Source: Gymnorhina tibicen
Taxonomy: Eukaryota > Chordata > Aves > Passeriformes > Artamidae
Length of the DNA stretch: 64,000 nt
Assembly (NCBI GenBank): GCA_013399875.1
Contig: VXAZ01002369.1
Span: 207,459 to 271,458 of the forward strand
Reading direction: 5' to 3'
The notes below the pieces were generated by a model that had not been told where the DNA came from, did not search any database, and worked only from the letters and a program-made list of their open reading frames with translations. Each line of letters starts with the position of its first letter. The first letter of the stretch is position 1. Position numbers and translations under genes: made by a program. Below, piece after piece: positions 34,145 to 46,537 of this stretch.

Positions 34145-37100
34145 GTGTGCTACACCATTTACTACTTGTGGTCAAGTTTGTCTCTCTTTCCACTCAATCA
34201 TGCTATTGATATTAGTATCACAAAAATATAAGTGTAAGAGCCCATTTTCAAAAGGAAGTATTTAGAATATTCTCTAGCTATCCTATATTTGGCAAATATG
34301 GATGCTCCTTGAGTAAAAAGTTTCTGCAGGTTGGTTTCAGACTTCATATCTCGTACTGAGGTATCTTGTCATTAGAATTCTTTCTGTAAATGGAAAGGAC
34401 CTGCTAGCTTCTGATATACAAAACCAGACTTCATCTCATCAGACCTCTAAAAGACAAGAGGACAGGCAGTGTAGCTGGAGGTTATGTAAGCTCTTAATTT
34501 ATGCAAGCTGTTCTTAATTTGTTAATAGTTCCTTAATATTTTTCATATTTTGGACTGTATTCCTATTCAAATCCATTAATCCTAAGAAAGCAGTATCCCA
34601 GAGTACCTTGAATATAACATGCCTTGTCCTGTTGTTGCACAGTGTGTCAGCAACAGTTGAGTGTCATCAGTTTAAAACTACTGCAGATTTGTAAGAATGG
34701 CCTGACTGAAGAAGCATGTCTACGTGTTCTCCAGTGGCAGAGAGAGAGCTAATGACTAATATCAGAATTTCTAAATGTTCCTTCAAAATCTCCTGAGAGG
34801 ACTGTAAGCAGGAAAGGATTTGAAATTTACTTCCTTGGCAGGTGTGTACTGTGGGAGACTGAAGCTAAGATATTTCATTTATGAATTGATGATAAAGCAG
34901 TTATTAGATATATTATTGTACCTAAAATTTGATGACTAAGGTGACTTATTTTCATTCATGTAATTCTCCTGTGTAACTTTATTTGATTATCACCTACTTC
35001 CACTGAATTATGGAATCTTCTATGTCATTGTTTGCTACAAAACCAGACTGACCTCAAATGCTGGATCTTCCTTTGCTTTTGTAGTAATTAACCTGAAGTG
35101 CTAAAACTTCCTAGAAGGTGGCACATTGGAAGTACATTAGAAAGGTAGTTAAAGATGCCTCTTTCTGAGCTATCAGTTTCATGCTGTCCTGTAAATCAAG
35201 TTGGGATTTACATTAAACAATTCCTGTATTTCAGCCATAACATTAAATCTAAGAAATACCTGCTCACTGTGTATTGAGTTGATGTTTTCAGAAAAGGATG
35301 CTCAAAAATATGGTAAGAAAAAGAAGTGTTTATTATAAAATTAACCTAATTTTCAGGTGTTCAGAAATAAAGGAAGTTATTTGTAAATGTTACCAAATGT
35401 AAAATTGTGTTAGCTTCGAAACTATTGGATTTAAACCTGTAAAAAAGGGAAGAAATACTCTATTTAAAAAGTAAATGGTAGTAAATTGAAAATGTTTGAA
35501 ATGTTGAATGCAATTCTGGGCATTCTACCTTGAAGGAAATAGTTATATTCTATTAATGGAAATCAACAAAAAAAAAAGGGCTGTTAGAAAGATGGAGAAT
35601 TGATAAGCATAAAAGTTGCATAATTTACCAAAAACAACACTGTAAATGTACTGGGTGACATGGATATTATTTGGAGGTCATGGAAGGAACTTAAATAGAA
35701 ATAAGAATTAGGTTGAACTCTTACAGCAAATGTTATGAGGTTGTACAATTTTTGGAAATAAAATTTAAAAATAATGGGGTTTTAACTGTGCCAAATTAGA
35801 AAACCTAAGAAGAATTACAGACAAAGAGATTCCTCCACTGATCAGTGGTGGGGTAAAGGTCTTCCAACAACAGAGATTCTTCTGCTTCTGTAACAGTAGA
35901 AGTGTTATCACGCTGCAGAAATGCATAACCAGAATTTCTCTCCTGTACACGAAGGTAGTCCTATCAGAGTTGTTACCAGTGGATATTTTCAAACTTAGAT
36001 GTTTTTAAGTTTAATGTCAGTATCATTGCTCATATAATCAAGTAGCTGAACTGACTTTCAGGTTCCAAAAGTTCTGGGGTCCCCCTAATGGGAATTATAC
36101 CACTTGTATATCGGCTAACAACTGTATTTGAAGCCACCGTTTTAAAACCAGAGTCATCAGCTGCTTCTCTCATAGGCAAGAGAATACATTTTCCTGTTTA
36201 TCTTCACACAAATGTATATATAGTTTGTGACATTTTATTCGGATCATCTGAAGAATGTAGTGCTTTATATTAAATGCAGCTTGCGATGTTCAGGGTTTCT
36301 AGAGAGAAGAAGGTAGGATGTTCATAATTGTGTTCACTGCTTTTTGTTTGGTTGGATGGTTGTTTTTTGTTTTGTTTTGTTTAATTCATGGTAAGAAATG
36401 CAGTTTACCACTGCTGGAACTTTCTACTAACTGAAGAGAATGTACTTTGGAATTATAAAGAAATATCAAAAATGCAAAAAATTAATGGTTCATCCATGAA
36501 AATTAATAGAAATGTTTGTAACTGAAAATGTTCTTGCACATGATTTTTAAATAAACTCTGTTTAAAACTTATGTTGTTCTTTTGTCATGTTTGAAACAGT
36601 TGTAATGGGTTATTTAATTACATAGCTAGATCAAGCCATACACACTTGAGGAGGGAAAAATACACACACCTATATATATGTATATATACTTCAGAAAATA
36701 TTCTGGTATATATGTCAGTTAATCTTTGGACTAGTGATACTCTGCAAGACAAATCATAAACACCATGTATAATCAAACCTACCAGCTGTGGCATCATCTG
36801 GGGTGGGGAACTACAATTCCTGGTTCAGAGACTATTTTCATCATGTGATTTTTTGTGCAATGGATATAAGGGAAATGGGCAGCCTGTGTTTTGGTAATTG
36901 TGCCATTTAAATTCTTCTAAATGCAAAAAAAACCTGTGTTGCAATCCATGGACTAGAGCATACAGTAACCTTAAAATCTGTGGTGCCATAGAGAAGAGTG
37001 AGAAACTTTAGTTTTGATGGCCTTTGTGTTGAAAATAGTGTATCTGTTCCACAGCTTATTGCAAAAACCAAAATTAATACTAAGTGTCAAGGGTGATATT

Positions 37101-37566
37101 TGAGTAGGAAATGAGTCCCTAACAATCACTTTAAATATGAGCATTATTTTGTTCCCGAAGACGATAATGCAATTTGTTGAGATGCTCATTATCTGTAATT
37201 TTTGAATCTCTTAACCTGCAGACAGTACTTTTGTCCTCACAAATTGCTGCTGGCTGTGTGCCCTTTCCACTGTAAATTTCCACTGTAAGTGGGAAAAAAA
37301 TAAGAAAGTTGCATTTCTGAGTTCTGTTACATTAAGTCTTTAAATTATTTTTCATTGGTTAGAATGCTTCCATAATGTGTGTGCATCAAACATTCATATC
37401 ATGCCGTAAAATGACCCCACCTCTTCAGGGGGTCATTGTGCTCAGTGGGAGTTACTGATCATGAAGCATCTCTGTCATTATGTTTGTAGTGGAGTTGCTA
37501 AGAAACTGATAAGGGAGCACAGATCCCAAATTCAGTAGTATAACATTACTTGCCTTTTACTTTGAG
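34145..37566 (+). other. NEK10 intron; one human exon not found
   Basis: The human segment between S-E-I-K-K and the E-L-E-E-G-I-T-Y exon should be encoded here. A stretch after TTTCAG at 36061 (reading K-S-S-G-V-P-L) faintly resembles its R-S-S-G-G part but breaks off, so I do not call it. A short AT microsatellite lies at 36661-36690. Confidence 0.5.
36661..36690 (+). repeat. CA/TA microsatellite
   Basis: TACACACACC followed by TATATATATGTATATATAC. Simple repeat. Confidence 0.8.
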
Positions 37567-37619
37567 GCATTCTTGGCACTTGTGGCATGGCAGAAGGGAT
37601 GACATATGAGCAGTTGCAG
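37567..37619 (+). CDS. NEK10: NEK10 tail exon (E-G-M-T-Y-E-Q-L-Q)
   Basis: It ends ...A-E-G-M-T-Y-E-Q-L-Q before a GTAAGC donor at 37620; human has E-E-G-I-T-Y-E-Q-M-Q. In this frame there is a TGA at 37563-37565, so the exon must begin after it. TTGCCTTTTACTTTGAG (ends 37566) is a reasonable acceptor and gives a 53-bp exon starting with two bases of a split codon. It reads I-L-G-T-C-G-M-A-E-G, one residue shorter than human and more diverged at its 5' end. Confidence 0.85.
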
Positions 37620-37703
37620 GTAAGCTGTATATCTACCTATATGTATTCATTCATTACTTTTAATGAAGATAATTCACTGAAATTAAGTTCTTTTATGTTG
37701 TAG

Positions 37704-37759
37704 ACTCTAATTGAAGAGGTTCTAGAGGAAAGTGGTTATTATGGTTTCTCTTCTAACAG
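37704..37759 (+). CDS. NEK10: NEK10 tail exon (I-E-E-V-L-E-E-S-G-Y-Y)
   Basis: A 56-bp exon between TTTTATGTTGTAG (ends 37703) and a GTCAGT donor at 37760. It reads T-L-I-E-E-V-L-E-E-S-G-Y-Y-G-F-S-S-N-(R), against human T-V-I-E-E-V-L-E-E-S-G-Y-Y-N-F-T-S-N-R. It starts in phase 0 and ends with the AG of the Arg codon. The terminal exon at 49376 supplies the third base. Confidence 0.95.
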
Positions 37760-39106
37760 GTCAGTCTAGCCTATTCAAAAAGAAAAAGTTAATTATGATG
37801 TGCTAAACCCAAATGTATTGTCTTCCTGTTTACATGACTGCAATTCACTTTAAACTTAGTGCAATATGTGGTTTGTTATAATACATGGATGCTTGGACTG
37901 GAAGAAATGTATGGGGGACATACTAGCTAATATAGGCAGCTTTTTTTGGCCACATCTGTTTTCTTCATTTAGATGAAAGAGTAGTACAAGTATGGCAGCA
38001 ATTTCCTCAGATTTTTTTCCCACATAAACCCACACCTGAACAAAAGGTTCATTACATAGAAGTATATTTTATTTTAGTACTCTGTTATTACAGGATTTAA
38101 AGGATAAAGCTGATATATTTAGCAAAAGATTTGAGTACAGTGCAAAAACCAGTGTAAGTGTTTACTAGCACAAAAGTGCAGGGGATGAAAAAATGTAGTG
38201 GTCTTTGAAACTAGCAAATGCTTTGTCCTCAAGGTGGTATATTCTTCCTGCAGGAAAACTTTGACACAAGAAAGAAAATATATGAAATATGTCATTATAA
38301 GTCTAGCATTTGTTATATTTTTCACCTGCTATCCTATTATTTATCATCTCAAATATTGTGTAGTGCAAAAAAACATTAACTACTTTATCGAGTAAGTCTG
38401 TTCTTGTCTTTACATTAATCACCATTTTAAAGTCTGGGAGACTGCAGTTACGTTTTCTAAAACACACAAACAAACATAAACCCTCCCCACCCCTTGCCCT
38501 CCCTAATATAAGTATTAAGAGGTTTTAAGAATTTATAGTTCCTGGTGCCTCAGCAGTATTTTTCAGTTATTTATTATCTCTGCTAAGTTTTTAGTATGAT
38601 TCAGGCTTGAAAATTTTCTAATGGTAGTCTGAATACTTCTATAGGCTACTCATTAGATTGGTATTTCAGTTTGCAAGTGTCTTGCAGCTGCCAGCTCAAA
38701 GTATTGAAAATCATGATTCAACACTCCCAAAATAAAATAATGGTTCAATCTTTAAACCTTTAGGGTGTACTTGAATTATATTTACAGATTACTTTTTCAG
38801 TCATGAGGTCTAACAAACTTCTTTATTAATGTTTTCAAGTATTCCAGAATTTTTGCCCTAATGACAAGCTCCCAGGATTTGATGCTGTAGAAAAAATATC
38901 GCAGAACTTACTAGGAAAAAAAAAAGACATCAAGGTCTACCAAGTCCTATTATAAATGTACAAATGTGTTGTTGTTTTATAGGCATTTATCTCACAAACA
39001 GACTAGTAACAAGTGTCTTACTTTAATTAACTGTGAAGAAGGAGGTGAATATGCTGAATATGGTTTTTTTGCAAGTACTACTACAGAGATAAGGTATCTA
39101 TTAAAG

Positions 39107-39365
39107 GAAGTCAGAATCATAGTGTATCTCATCTTGAAAGGACACGTAAGGATTGAGTCCAACTCCCTGCTCCTCACAGGACTTCCTAAAACTAAACCAT
39201 ATGACCAAGAGCATCATCCAGACACTCCTTGAACTTGGACAGGCTTGGTGCTGTGATCACTTGCCTGGGGAGCCAGTTCCAGTGAGAAACCTTTTCCTGA
39301 TGTCCAGTCTGAACTTCCCTTAGTGCAACTTTATTTTATTCCCTTGTGTTCTGTTGCTGTAAATG
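39107..39365 (-). mobile_element. CR1 LINE 3' fragment, antisense
   Basis: The antisense CR1 3' end is clear: AGAATCATAGTG, TTGAAAGGACAC, GAGTCCAACTCCCTGCTC, CACTCCTTGAACTTGGACAGG, CTTGGTGCTGTGATCACTTG, GAGCCAGTTCCAGTG, then AACCTTTTCCTGATGTCCAG and CTGAACTTCCC. Moderate divergence. Confidence 0.92.
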
Positions 39366-40218
39366 TAATTGCTGAAATGTAGAGTATGCTTCAAGATTGC
39401 AAGCACATAGGCTAGTACTTTCAACATATGAGTGCCACAGAAATTCACATGGAACTAACAGCAGTGAAATAATTAACAGTCTTTTTTTGCTGGTTTATTC
39501 AGGACTTCTTTTTTTCTGCTGTGCTGGAATTCCTTAGAGAGTAGCTGTTCTGCAGAAAACTAACGTAAGATTCTAAATCTTTAAAAATGTTATTTTAAAG
39601 GAGACATAAAAGAATATTCGTCGTAGCTACATGGGATGACAGGGTAGTATAAGGAATTCTTCTCGATGCTGTGTTTATCCTGCAGAAGAAAATGAATGAA
39701 AAAGCAGGCAGTACATTTTTACACATATATAGGGTCTGGAGAAGGCCAGTGGACATTCATCCCTAATCACATTGGTGGATGTGCTATGTCTTTGATTTTC
39801 ACAGGAGCACTGGAAAATTTGAAAGCACATTGTTTCCCCTGAGTCATGCAACTTCTTTAGCACCACTGGTAGTATGTTATCCACAATCAGTGCTGATCTG
39901 TGTTTTCTTCGTGGGATTTGTAGCAAAGACAAAATTGATTTTGGAGTGAATTTTGGAGGAATGGAGAGCAATCTCCTCATAGGAATGAATCTCCTTAGAA
40001 GCTAAGTTGTATGTTGTCTAGATTTGGTTGTGGTTTTTTATTTTAATTGCTTAGATTTGTTAATGGTGTGCATATAACAGCTATTGGAGATTTTGCCCTA
40101 CTCCACTGCATGTGTGTCACTACAGCATGTCCTGGCTTTCACTGGCAGATACAAGACAGTCGTACTGCAACCCTGTTGTTGGTCTGTCACTAGCAACTTG
40201 TTTTTTCACTGTGCTTTT

Positions 40219-41317
40219 TGTGGTGGATTGACCCTGGCTGGATGCCAGGTGCCCACCACAGGTGCTCTGTCACTCCCCTCCACAACTGGGCAGGGGAGAG
40301 AAAATATAACAAAAGGTTCCTGAATTGAGATAAGAACAGGGAGACATTACTCACCAATTCCTGTCACAGGCAGAACAGACTTGGGGATATTAGCTGAATT
40401 TATTACTGATCAAAATCAGAGCAGGATAATGAGAAGCAAAACAAACCTTAAGAATACCTCCCCCACTCCCCTCTTTCCTTCCTGGGCTCTACTTCGTCCC
40501 CCAAAGTGGTGCAGAGAGAGAGAGAATGGCAGTTATGGTCAGTTCATCACAGGTTGTTCCTGCCGCTATTCAAGGACAGTTCTTCCCCCTGCTCTGGTGG
40601 GAGCTCCCATAGGAGACTGTTCTCCACAAATTTCTCCAGCCTGAGTCCTTCCCATGGGATACATTTCTTCAGGAACTGCCCCAATGTGGGCCACTTTTTC
40701 ACAGGGTGCAGTCCTTCAAGAACAGCCTGCTCCAGTGTGGGTCCCCCACAGGGTCACAGGTCCTTCCAGGAAACCTGCTCTAGTGTGGGCTTCTCTCTCC
40801 AAGGGTCTTCAGGTCCTGCCAGGAGCCTATTACAGCAAAGGCCTCCCATGGGTTCACAGCCTCCTCTCAGGCATCCACCAGCTCCAGTGTGAGTCTCCCT
40901 CATGGGCTGCAGGGGGTTCTCTGCACTCCCACTGACCTCAGTGGGCTTCAGGGGCACAGCAGCATCACCATGGGCTGCACCACAGGCTGCAGGGGTATGT
41001 CAACTCTGGCACCTGGAGCATCTCCTGCCCTCCTTCTCCACTGACCTTGGTGTCTGCAGAGTTGTTCCTCTCACATATTCCTCTCTGCTCTTCTCTGAGC
41101 ACAACTAAATCTGAGCAATAACTTTTTTTCCTTCTTTAATCTTTTATCTCAGAGGCATTAGCACCATCTCTGATTGGCTCAGCCGTGGCCAGCGGCGGTC
41201 CTGGAGCCGGCTGGCATTGGCTCTGTTAGACATGGGGGAAGCTTCTGGCAGCTTCTCATGGAAGCCACTCCTGTAGCCCCCCCCACTACCAAAACCTGAC
41301 CATGCAAACCCAGTACA
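40219..41317 (-). mobile_element. Solo LTR, ~1.1 kb, ERVL-type, perfect 5-bp TSD
   Basis: It starts TGTGGTGGATTGACCCTGG and ends ...AAACCCAGTACA. It is flanked by CTTTT on both sides (40214-40218 and 41318-41322), a perfect 5-bp target duplication as in class III (ERVL-type) elements. Sense is the - strand: there, AGCCAAT boxes (complement of ATTGGCT near 41172 and 41217) lie in the first ~150 bases and an AATAAA (complement of TTTATT at ~40399) lies ~180 bases from the end, the order U3 to R to U5. Its middle (40600-41000) is built from diverged copies of a motif around GCTCCAGTGTGGG / CCATGGG. No retroviral genes are attached. The family is common in bird genomes as I remember it. Confidence 0.9.
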
Positions 41318-43321
41318 CTTTTATTCCTATTATTTGCTGTGATGCATAATTATGTTTGGTTCCCCTGTTACTATTACATTAATTGTTTCCCAGGCAAGGT
41401 TCTACTCCCAAATAACTATATTTTCTCCTCCAGAAAACTGACAGACCATGTTTTAGCCTTGGCTGTCAAAAAAATATCTATATTTCCAGAGAACTTGCTG
41501 TTTTCTGAAGTGTGTTCTGCTCAGTGCCATTCAGAGCTTTCAGAACTTAAGCAATTTTTTTTTTTGCTGCTCACGTTCTCTTCAAATAGCCAGAGTCCAG
41601 TTTTGATGGCCATCCAGTATTGAATGATTCATTTGGCTAGCAGACACGAATAGTTAGGTTTCACCTCGAACTCTCCAAACAACATAAATAAGCTAGAAGA
41701 ACAAATCAGTTTCCTGAGCTGCACTGCAAGTCACTTATCGGTGTCAACCATTATCTGGTTTTTTTCCATCACACAGTAATTGATTTGCAGCCCTCACAGC
41801 AACATCCCATGAGCCATTCTTGCCTAAAGATTTTTTGAGCCTGACTCTACTTCCTTTTTACATACAATGAGACATTTCAGAACCAACTGCAAATTTTCCA
41901 GCAGAACCTCAGTCCATCCTGTGGCTTTCCTGGGATCCCCTTCTTAGAAAAGTGTTCACAGAAGAGTTTTAGAAAAAAGTACAAAGAGTAATGAATATCT
42001 GTATCTTGTTTGCTTTAGCAATATATAGGGCAATACTATTTTTAAACTTACTTATGTTATGTTAAAAGCTTTTAGTTTGAGTTTTTCATTTTCTAAGTTG
42101 TAACGATGCAGAATGTGTGGGTCTTTCGCAGTGGAAACAGAATGACAGTGCTTCTAGCAGGGAAAAAATTGCCTTCCCTTCAGCTCTTAATATGGTTCTA
42201 GCTTGTCTAGTAGAAATGAGAAGGAAAAGAACTTCAAGGGCTCAAAAGTCCTTCAAAGACACATCAAAACACCACAAACTTGATTTGCGAAATTGCAAAT
42301 GCTTAAAGATGTTTTTCATTTTAGGGCCTAGTTTCTTCATGTTTTCTGACCAAGTTGACATTGACATTATCAGTTCCATATATTGTAAGGCTGCAGGGTG
42401 AATCCAGGTTTAGAACAAAGAACTGGGATATGTGCTATGGCTAAAAGCACTACTAAATGCAGAATAAACAGCTAGATAACATCATAATGCTGTCTTCTAC
42501 CTCACTGTGGAACACACTTTATAGAGAAAATTCTGAAAATATGTTTTATTTATTTTCTGGTGTGGGGGAATTATGTGGTTTGTCTTTCTTTCCCATCACT
42601 TTTGCCCCTTGCTGTGCCCTTCTGAAATTCCAAGAATGTAAGATTGGAAACCAAAGCTTAAGTGAGGTAATGACATGAAAATTGTAGTAGGACAAATAAA
42701 CTGTACAAAGAGTTAAAAATGATTCAAGCAATGTGATCGGGTGATGAGAGAAACATGAATTCTTTAGAAACTGACAGCTTCATAAGAAAAATGTCATGCT
42801 GCTTTTTTCCCCCATTTTCATTATAGTAGTAATTACTATCTCAATACCAGTCATTTCATGGGGATTAATGACCAGCTGAGGATAATGACCCTCAGCTTTA
42901 TCTTGAGTAATCAACTTGTGCCCATTTATCACTAATCTCCTGAAATTACTGAGCACTCCAATTGTATTACTTATTTATACAGAAATTTGGTAAACATGCC
43001 TAAAAAAACCCCTGTAATGTTTCAAAATTATTCCATTCACATCCATTGTGCCACTCTTTCTCTTTTCCGCCCTCTGATTTAATATTATACTGCACAAGAG
43101 GCCAGCTCCTTGTTTGTGAGGCTATGAATATGGCAGTGAATACCAGCTTCAAAATTTCATACTGCTTTTTTATATTAAAGTACATATGTAATACCCAAAT
43201 TCATGCAGAAATCTATTTTTAATAAATTGCTTGAAGAGACCTAATCCAAGCAGAAACTCAGTTATAAGAAGAAATGCAGTCATCAGAGACAGGAGTTCTG
43301 TTCAGCTGAATGCTGTAGCTC
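41318..43321 (+). other. Intron between two LTRs
   Basis: No repeat family or exon recognised. Open stretches (e.g. 42117-42401) have no family resemblance. Confidence 0.5.
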
Positions 43322-43942
43322 TGTTGTGGTTCCACTCCCATGGGCAGCCTCAGTAGCACACAACCACTCTCTCACTCCCCTGCACTGGGACAGGGAAGAG
43401 AACTGGAAGAATAAAAGTGGAAAAGCTCTTGGCTTGAGATAAAGACAGTTTATAGGTGTGGTGGTTTACAATAGGTAAAGCAGAATCTGCACCTGCAAGC
43501 AATGCAAAAGAAAGAATTCATTCTCTGCCTTCCAATGGCAGGCAGGTGCTTAGCCATTTCCAGGAAAGCAGGACTCCATCACATCTCATGATTACTTGGG
43601 AAGACAAGCGCCATAACTCCAAATGTTCCACCCTTGCCCTTCCTTCTTCTTTCCTCCAGCTTTTATTGCAGAGCATGATGCCATATGGTGTAGAACATCC
43701 CTTTGGTCAGTTGGGGCCAGCTGTCCTGGCTGTATCCCCTCCCAGCTTCTCGCGCACTCCCAGCCTACTCACTGGTGGGGTGGTGAGAAGATGCAAAAAA
43801 GGCCCTTGTGCTGTATAAGTGTTGTTCAGCAGTAAGTAAAACACTGTTATGTTGTCAACACCATTTTCAGCACAAATCCAAGACATAGCAACATACAAAT
43901 TACTATGAAGAAATACAACTCTATCCCAGCCAAAACCACACA
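43322..43942 (-). mobile_element. Solo LTR, ~621 bp, common avian ERV family
   Basis: It starts TGTTGTGGTTCCACTCCC and ends ...CCAGCCAAAACCACACA. It is flanked by AGCTC on both sides (43317-43321 and 43943-43947), a perfect 5-bp target duplication. Read on the - strand it opens TGTGTGGTTTTGGCTGGGA and has the downstream words CAGCTGGCCCCAACTGACCAAAGGGAT, TTTCCTGGAAATGGC and AAACTGTCTTTATCTCAA, which I know from a very widespread bird LTR. The usual ATTAAA polyA signal seems changed to ATAAAC here. No internal genes remain. Confidence 0.88.
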
Positions 43943-44814
43943 AGCTCAGACCACGTCTGTTTGTGAGAAATGCTTCAACATTTGTTTCGTAGGAAGAAAA
44001 ATGGTTGCAGTACAAGTTAGAGTAGAAGGAAACAGGCTTCATAATCAAATGCATATATTGATATGTTGTCATGTATAATTTTCTTAATTTTCTTCAGTGA
44101 AATTTATTCCATTGTTTTTGAAATTTTAGAAATAGAGAAGCAATGAATTTTGTAGTTAGAGCTATTTCATGAAGAAGAAAACTGTCAAGTCTGGCTCTAA
44201 TGATAGCTATACATTTTTAACTACTCAAAGAATATCTCAGGGTATTATTCACAGGTGGATTATATAGCTCAGGAATGACAGCAAATTCTGAACTGTGCCT
44301 GTTTGAGGCAGCCCTCATTTGTATTTGGTCTGTGGTCCATAATTTGAAAATAGAAATGCATTAGTGGAGCTTTTTCTGCTTGCAAATTTTTACCATGTTA
44401 ATTAAGTATTCTTCAGCATTAGTGTACCTCTTCAATTCTGTTAGGTGACTAACAGATTCAAATTTGTACTTAGTTCAGTTAATGGTTTTTTAATGTTCTA
44501 GAACATACCGAACTAGACAATAAATGACAGTGCTCCAACACTCCTGGAATCTAAAGTAGGTCTTTTGACTTGGTGAAATCTAGGTGTTTTAAGACATTCT
44601 GCTCCTTTTTATTCTCACCTGGAACCATTTCCGCTAATGTTGCCACGTATCTCTTAATTGTTTTCTTCTTCCAAATGGTTGTCTCTGTAGATTCCTAGTT
44701 CTCACACATACAACAGAAGATTGCTTTGGCCAGCAAGTCATACCAGCATTCTGTTGAATTGTACTTCTCCCCAAAGAGGTAAAGAAGTTTGCCGAACCTC
44801 AGAAGGACTTTTTA

Positions 44815-44865
44815 CTATTATTATTATTATTTGAATATTATCATCATCATCATCATCACCACTAC
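44815..44865 (+). repeat. (ATT)n / (ATC)n compound microsatellite
   Basis: A run of ATT units followed, after TTGAATATT, by six ATC units and ACC/ACT units. Simple repeat. Confidence 0.9.
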
Positions 44866-45905
44866 TAATCATTCATGGCTGCAACAGTCTTTCATTTACC
44901 CCCTTGCAGTTCTGATGGCTGCCAGCTGAGGGTCTGTGTGGCCCTTGAAGTATTCCAGTGTATTTCCACAGACCAGCATTCACTTCACCTTTTGAGTCAG
45001 CTGTCCTTCCACTAAGAGGCAGTATTGGCCTATCTTTCGTAAGTCACAGATCCTATAGGAATTAGAAGCAACATGAAAACCTGGTGTAGCAATTGATCCT
45101 AGCTTTAATTTCATTCAGCTCATGGGGTTAGAAAGTGACTAATATTTGTCACATGGAGGAATATAGAGAGTTCCAATGACAAACATTTGGCCAAGAGATG
45201 GATTAAAAGACACTTGCTAGATAGGGTTCACTGCTGCACATGGCGATTGTCACACTGTGCCTTTTCACACTTGCTAGAAACATAATTTTAACCAAGTTGT
45301 TACAGCTGCACAGATATAGGCTGCATTCAGAAGATACATGTCCAGGCTTCATGGTAATGGTAGAAATCTACAGAAATGATGACTTATACACTAGGAAAAA
45401 TATATGCTTTGGATTCTAGGGTATTACCAGCTCTTCGTGTCAAAATCAAATGGTCAGGTGAGAAAAACTTATTGCTAAGTGTATTTTTAGAGAATTGCAG
45501 AAATGTTCTGGTTGTTTCATGAGTGACTAGTAAGCTGATGACAAAGAGAATTTGATTTTTTTTCCCTGATATTACAGTAGCATAACAAGACATTTTTCCC
45601 ACTTTGGTTAGTAAGTCAGTCTTTTAATTTTTTAAATTTTTTAATTTTAGTCTTGCTTTTCCTGTGAGTCAGAATGATAAGGACTGTAGAAGAAACTGTT
45701 TATTGCTCTTTAGCAACTAGTTAGCATCACGACTGCTAGACTTGGCTCATATTAGTACTGCTAGGTATAAAAGATGGATAACCTGGCTGTTATCCATGAC
45801 ATTGTGTGGTGTAGAACAGAGAAGTGATCCAGGGATCCATCTGGTGCAAGTAGCGGAATAACCTGATCATGTGGTAGGATTGTCACTGATGCAAAACCTC
45901 TTCCT

Positions 45906-46397
45906 TCACTCAAGCTGAAGATTGTCTTTAGCGATGAGATATGTGGAAAGGTGCATTTCACCTCTTGTTGGAAAAAATGAAAGAGTGCGTGGCCTGAATT
46001 TAGGCTGAGTGGTAGATACCAAGTCATTGATACAGTTCAGTGATGTATAATTAAGTGATCTCCTGACACTAGAAATGCCTGAAGTCCACACTGCCTGTAG
46101 AAAAAGTGCATGTTTATGAAGCTGTCTGTCAGCATTTGGACTGTGGGAATGACTGTTTTCAACAGCAGGCAGATGGCTCTGATCCCTTACAGAGATCACA
46201 TGCCCTGAGTTCTCAGACATTCTTCTATGAGCTCTCCATCTTTGAGTAGAAGCATCTGTCATCACAGACATGTTTGGCCGAGATAAGATGTTTGTCCTTG
46301 CAGTTCTGAAGCGGGTCTTTCTACCAGTTTGATGAAAAGATTTGAGAACAACTGTGCATGTGATATGTCTGCATGGAAGAATTCCTGCATAGAGCAT
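45906..46397 (-). other. Open - strand stretch with RNase-H-like T-D-A-S motif, possible retroelement remnant
   Basis: A 163-codon open frame on the - strand, the longest in the window. Near its first third (about 46266-46222) it reads M-S-V-M-T-D-A-S-T-Q-R-W-R-A-H. This resembles the start of the RNase H domain in retroelement polymerases, usually written T-D-A-S-x-x-G-W-G-A-H, with both glycines replaced by arginine here. The rest has no motif I can name. The usual downstream E of the active site is not obvious. It may be an old, frame-shifted ERV or DIRS-like fragment, or chance. Confidence 0.3.
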
Positions 46398-46537
46398 AGA
46401 TAAAGTCTGTCAACATCAAATAAGAAGGTACCTTCCTACATAAGCTGGTTCAGAAAGCTCAGTGTAGTCTGGAATCATTCTTGTGCAAGCATTCTTATAC
46501 AGCTGCTGTGAACACTTTCAGTTGAAGTCAAGGGGAG

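Noticed and set aside
36061..36120. Possible NEK10 exon after TTTCAG (K-S-S-G-V-P-L)
   Set aside because: Only a few residues resemble the human R-S-S-G-G stretch and the frame does not connect to the neighbouring exons.
38983..39232. Open frame after the acceptor GTTGTTTTATAG, first thought to be the last NEK10 exon
   Set aside because: Phase fits exon 37759 but the residues (R-H-L-S-H-K-Q-T-S-N) match human poorly, and the frame runs into an antisense CR1. The exon at 49376 fits both phase and residues much better.
40506..40957. Overlapping open frames of 67-128 codons on both strands
   Set aside because: All inside the ERVL-type LTR, whose GC-rich repeated motifs give long frames by chance.
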